A DNA stretch of 6,303 nt from Chloroflexota bacterium (GTDB taxonomy: Bacteria; Chloroflexota; UBA6077; CF-72), in contig JAFAWJ010001061.1 of NCBI GenBank assembly GCA_019242065.1, positions 1-6,303 of the forward strand. The letters run 5' to 3'. Shown piece by piece: positions 5,157 through 6,303 of this stretch. The first letter of the stretch is position 1, and every line of letters starts with the position of its first letter. The notes below the pieces were generated by a model, which was not told the DNA's origin, searched no databases, and saw only the letters and a program-made list of their open reading frames with translations. Position numbers and translations under genes: made by a program.

Positions 5157-5981
5157 ATGCGCTCCAGCCTGAGCATCGGCGACTTCTCGCGCGCGACGCT
5201 CCTCAGTGTGAAGACGCTTCGGCACTACCACGAGGTCGGCCTCCTGGAGCCGGCCGACGTCGACCCCGCCACTGGGCGGCGGCGGTACAGCGCTGAGCAG
5301 ATCCCGACAGCCCAGGTCATTCGGCGCTTTCGTGCCCTCGAGATGCCGCTCGACGACATTCGTGCGGTTCTTGGCGCACCCGACCCGGGTCGTCGCACGG
5401 AGTTGATCGCCGGCCATCTCGAGCGCCTCGAGGCTGCGCTCGACCGCACCAGCCTGGCCCTCCAATCGCTACGCGACCTTCTCCAGCCCTCGGGTGCAGC
5501 AGTGCAAGCGAACATCGAGCACCGCCGCATCGAGGCAACCCCGGCCGCGGGCATTCACGCCACCGTCGAGACGGACGACCTTGTCCTCTGGTTCGAGGGT
5601 GCGTTCGGCGAGCTCTACGCCTGCCTCGCCGCGCAGCATGCGTCGCCGGATGGGCCTGGCGGAGGCGTGTACGCCAACGAGTTGTTCACCCATGAGCAGG
5701 GGGACGCGACCGTTTTCGTGCCCTGTCGAGCCAACGTCCGACCTTCAGGACGGGTCGAGCCCATCGTCGTTCCCGCGGCCGAAGTCGCCGTTACGACGCA
5801 CCACGGTCACCATTCCGAGGCCGATCGAGCCTACGGTTCGCTCGCCGCGCATGTGGCGAGCCATGCGCTCGGCGTGGCCGGGCCGATCCGTGAGTACTAC
5901 CTCGTCGGCAGGCGCCACACCGACGATGCAACCCGCTGGCGCACCGAGATTTGTTGGCCGATCTTTGACATTGGTGCCTGA
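5157..5981 (+). CDS. MerR family regulator with GyrI-like effector domain (BmrR-like)
   Basis: This 274-residue protein pairs a MerR winged-helix DNA-binding domain with a GyrI-like small-molecule-binding domain, the architecture of BmrR. SIGDFSRATLLSVKTLRHYH (6-25) is the helix-turn-helix, HEVGLLEPADVDP and GRRRYSAEQI (40-49) are the wing, and RALEMPLDDIRAVL follows. A leucine-rich linker helix at about 80-107 (HLERLEAALDRTSLALQSL) should form the dimer coiled coil. The C-terminal half runs from about 118 and ends REYYLVGRR...RTEICWPI; E264 sits where BmrR has the buried Glu that binds cationic drugs. ATG 5157 is preferred: GGAGG lies at 5149-5153, and the alternative TTG 5118 would put the operator inside the gene. 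It probably senses a hydrophobic or cationic compound and activates its own promoter and perhaps the divergent pair. Confidence 0.88.
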   Translation: MRSSLSIGDFSRATLLSVKTLRHYHEVGLLEPADVDPATGRRRYSAEQIPTAQVIRRFRALEMPLDDIRAVLGAPDPGRRTELIAGHLERLEAALDRTSLALQSLRDLLQPSGAAVQANIEHRRIEATPAAGIHATVETDDLVLWFEGAFGELYACLAAQHASPDGPGGGVYANELFTHEQGDATVFVPCRANVRPSGRVEPIVVPAAEVAVTTHHGHHSEADRAYGSLAAHVASHALGVAGPIREYYLVGRRHTDDATRWRTEICWPIFDIGA

Positions 5982-6071
5982 GGAGCGGTCAGCGCGACGA
6001 GATAATCGAGTAAGGGAGGCGTTCGTGGTCTTGTCACCTTTGATTAGCGGCAACCGGTGTGGAGTCTGGCG
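5982..6071. other. Short intergenic gap after the MerR gene
   Basis: No gene, repeat or convincing terminator hairpin is visible. A plus-strand frame overlapping the MerR gene crosses this gap but is a shadow frame with Arg/Ser/Pro-rich sequence. Confidence 0.4.
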
Positions 6072-6302
6072 TCACACCTCGCAGCTTGCGTCCTGAAGGA
6101 GAAGCCGGAGCGCGTCGCGCACGGCGGCATTTGCTTCGATGATCAGGGTGTCCGGTCGGGCTAGCATCAGCGGTACCCGTCCGTTTCTGTGCCACACATC
6201 ACGTAACAGGACCTGGGTCACGCAAACCGTGCCCCGTCGGCTGTTGCTTCGGGCGACAAACAGCCGTGCGTACCCAGCGTTGGCGAATGACAGTCTGGAA
6301 AC
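6072..6302 (-). pseudogene. Truncated response-regulator receiver fragment (partial)
   Basis: A minus-strand frame is open from the right edge to a TGA at 6074-6072, 76 codons. Its last part reads DTLIIEANAAVRDALRLLL and then QDASCEV-stop. This matches the opening of a CheY-like receiver domain, usually 'ILIVEDNAAVRDALRLLLEDAGYEV', that is the first strand, acidic loop and first helix. The domain should continue for about 95 more residues with the phosphorylated Asp and the Thr and Lys; none appears in any frame after the stop. One acidic-pocket residue is also Ala rather than Asp/Glu. An ATG at 6167 would give a 31-residue stub. The residues before it, containing VTQVLLRDVW, are unassigned and may be another protein's sequence or non-coding. 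It is probably a gene remnant. Confidence 0.45.
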
Positions 6303-6303
6303 A

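Overview
This looks like bacterial chromosomal DNA of high G+C (about 60-65 % by eye) and is an accessory, regulator-rich neighbourhood. DUF2255, an EntS-like MFS exporter, a GlsB/YeaQ-type membrane protein and a BmrR-like MerR regulator occur together in high-G+C groups such as Actinomycetota and Chloroflexota. Weak Shine-Dalgarno sequences and two possible (near-)leaderless starts fit that, but the phylum is a guess. I see no rRNA, tRNA, CRISPR array, transposase or phage gene.

Layout, left to right. Bases 1-32 may be the first codons of a leftward gene that leaves the window. A long AT-richer spacer leads to a possible 39-codon ORF (319-438) that overlaps, ATGA-style, the start of a DUF2255 gene (435-812). 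Bases 843-1104 hold a LacI-family C-terminal remnant split over two reading frames; it has no DNA-binding domain and is a pseudogene. Next is a rightward pair: an MFS_3/EntS-type efflux protein (1282-2607) and, 39 bases later, a TetR/AcrR regulator (2647-3336), which probably form an efflux operon with its own repressor.

From 3452 to 5031 the genes point left. In transcription order they are an NTF2/SnoaL-like protein (4672-5031), a classical short-chain dehydrogenase (3891-4640), a hairpin (3859-3883), and a GlsB/YeaQ/YmgE-type membrane protein (3452-3790). Divergent from these is a BmrR-like MerR regulator with a GyrI-like ligand-binding half (5157-5981). The intergenic region carries a perfect 19-bp palindrome placed as in a MerR-type promoter with an overlong spacer.

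At the right edge (6072-6302, minus strand) an open frame ends in what looks like only the first strand and helix of a response-regulator receiver domain, so it is probably another gene fragment.

The window therefore holds two regulator-effector modules, TetR with an exporter and MerR opposite an SDR/SnoaL pair. Both suggest responses to small, probably hydrophobic or toxic compounds. They are separated by decaying gene fragments. I found no strong case for a wholly new system. The most informative items are the LacI remnant, the MerR operator-promoter and the truncated receiver.
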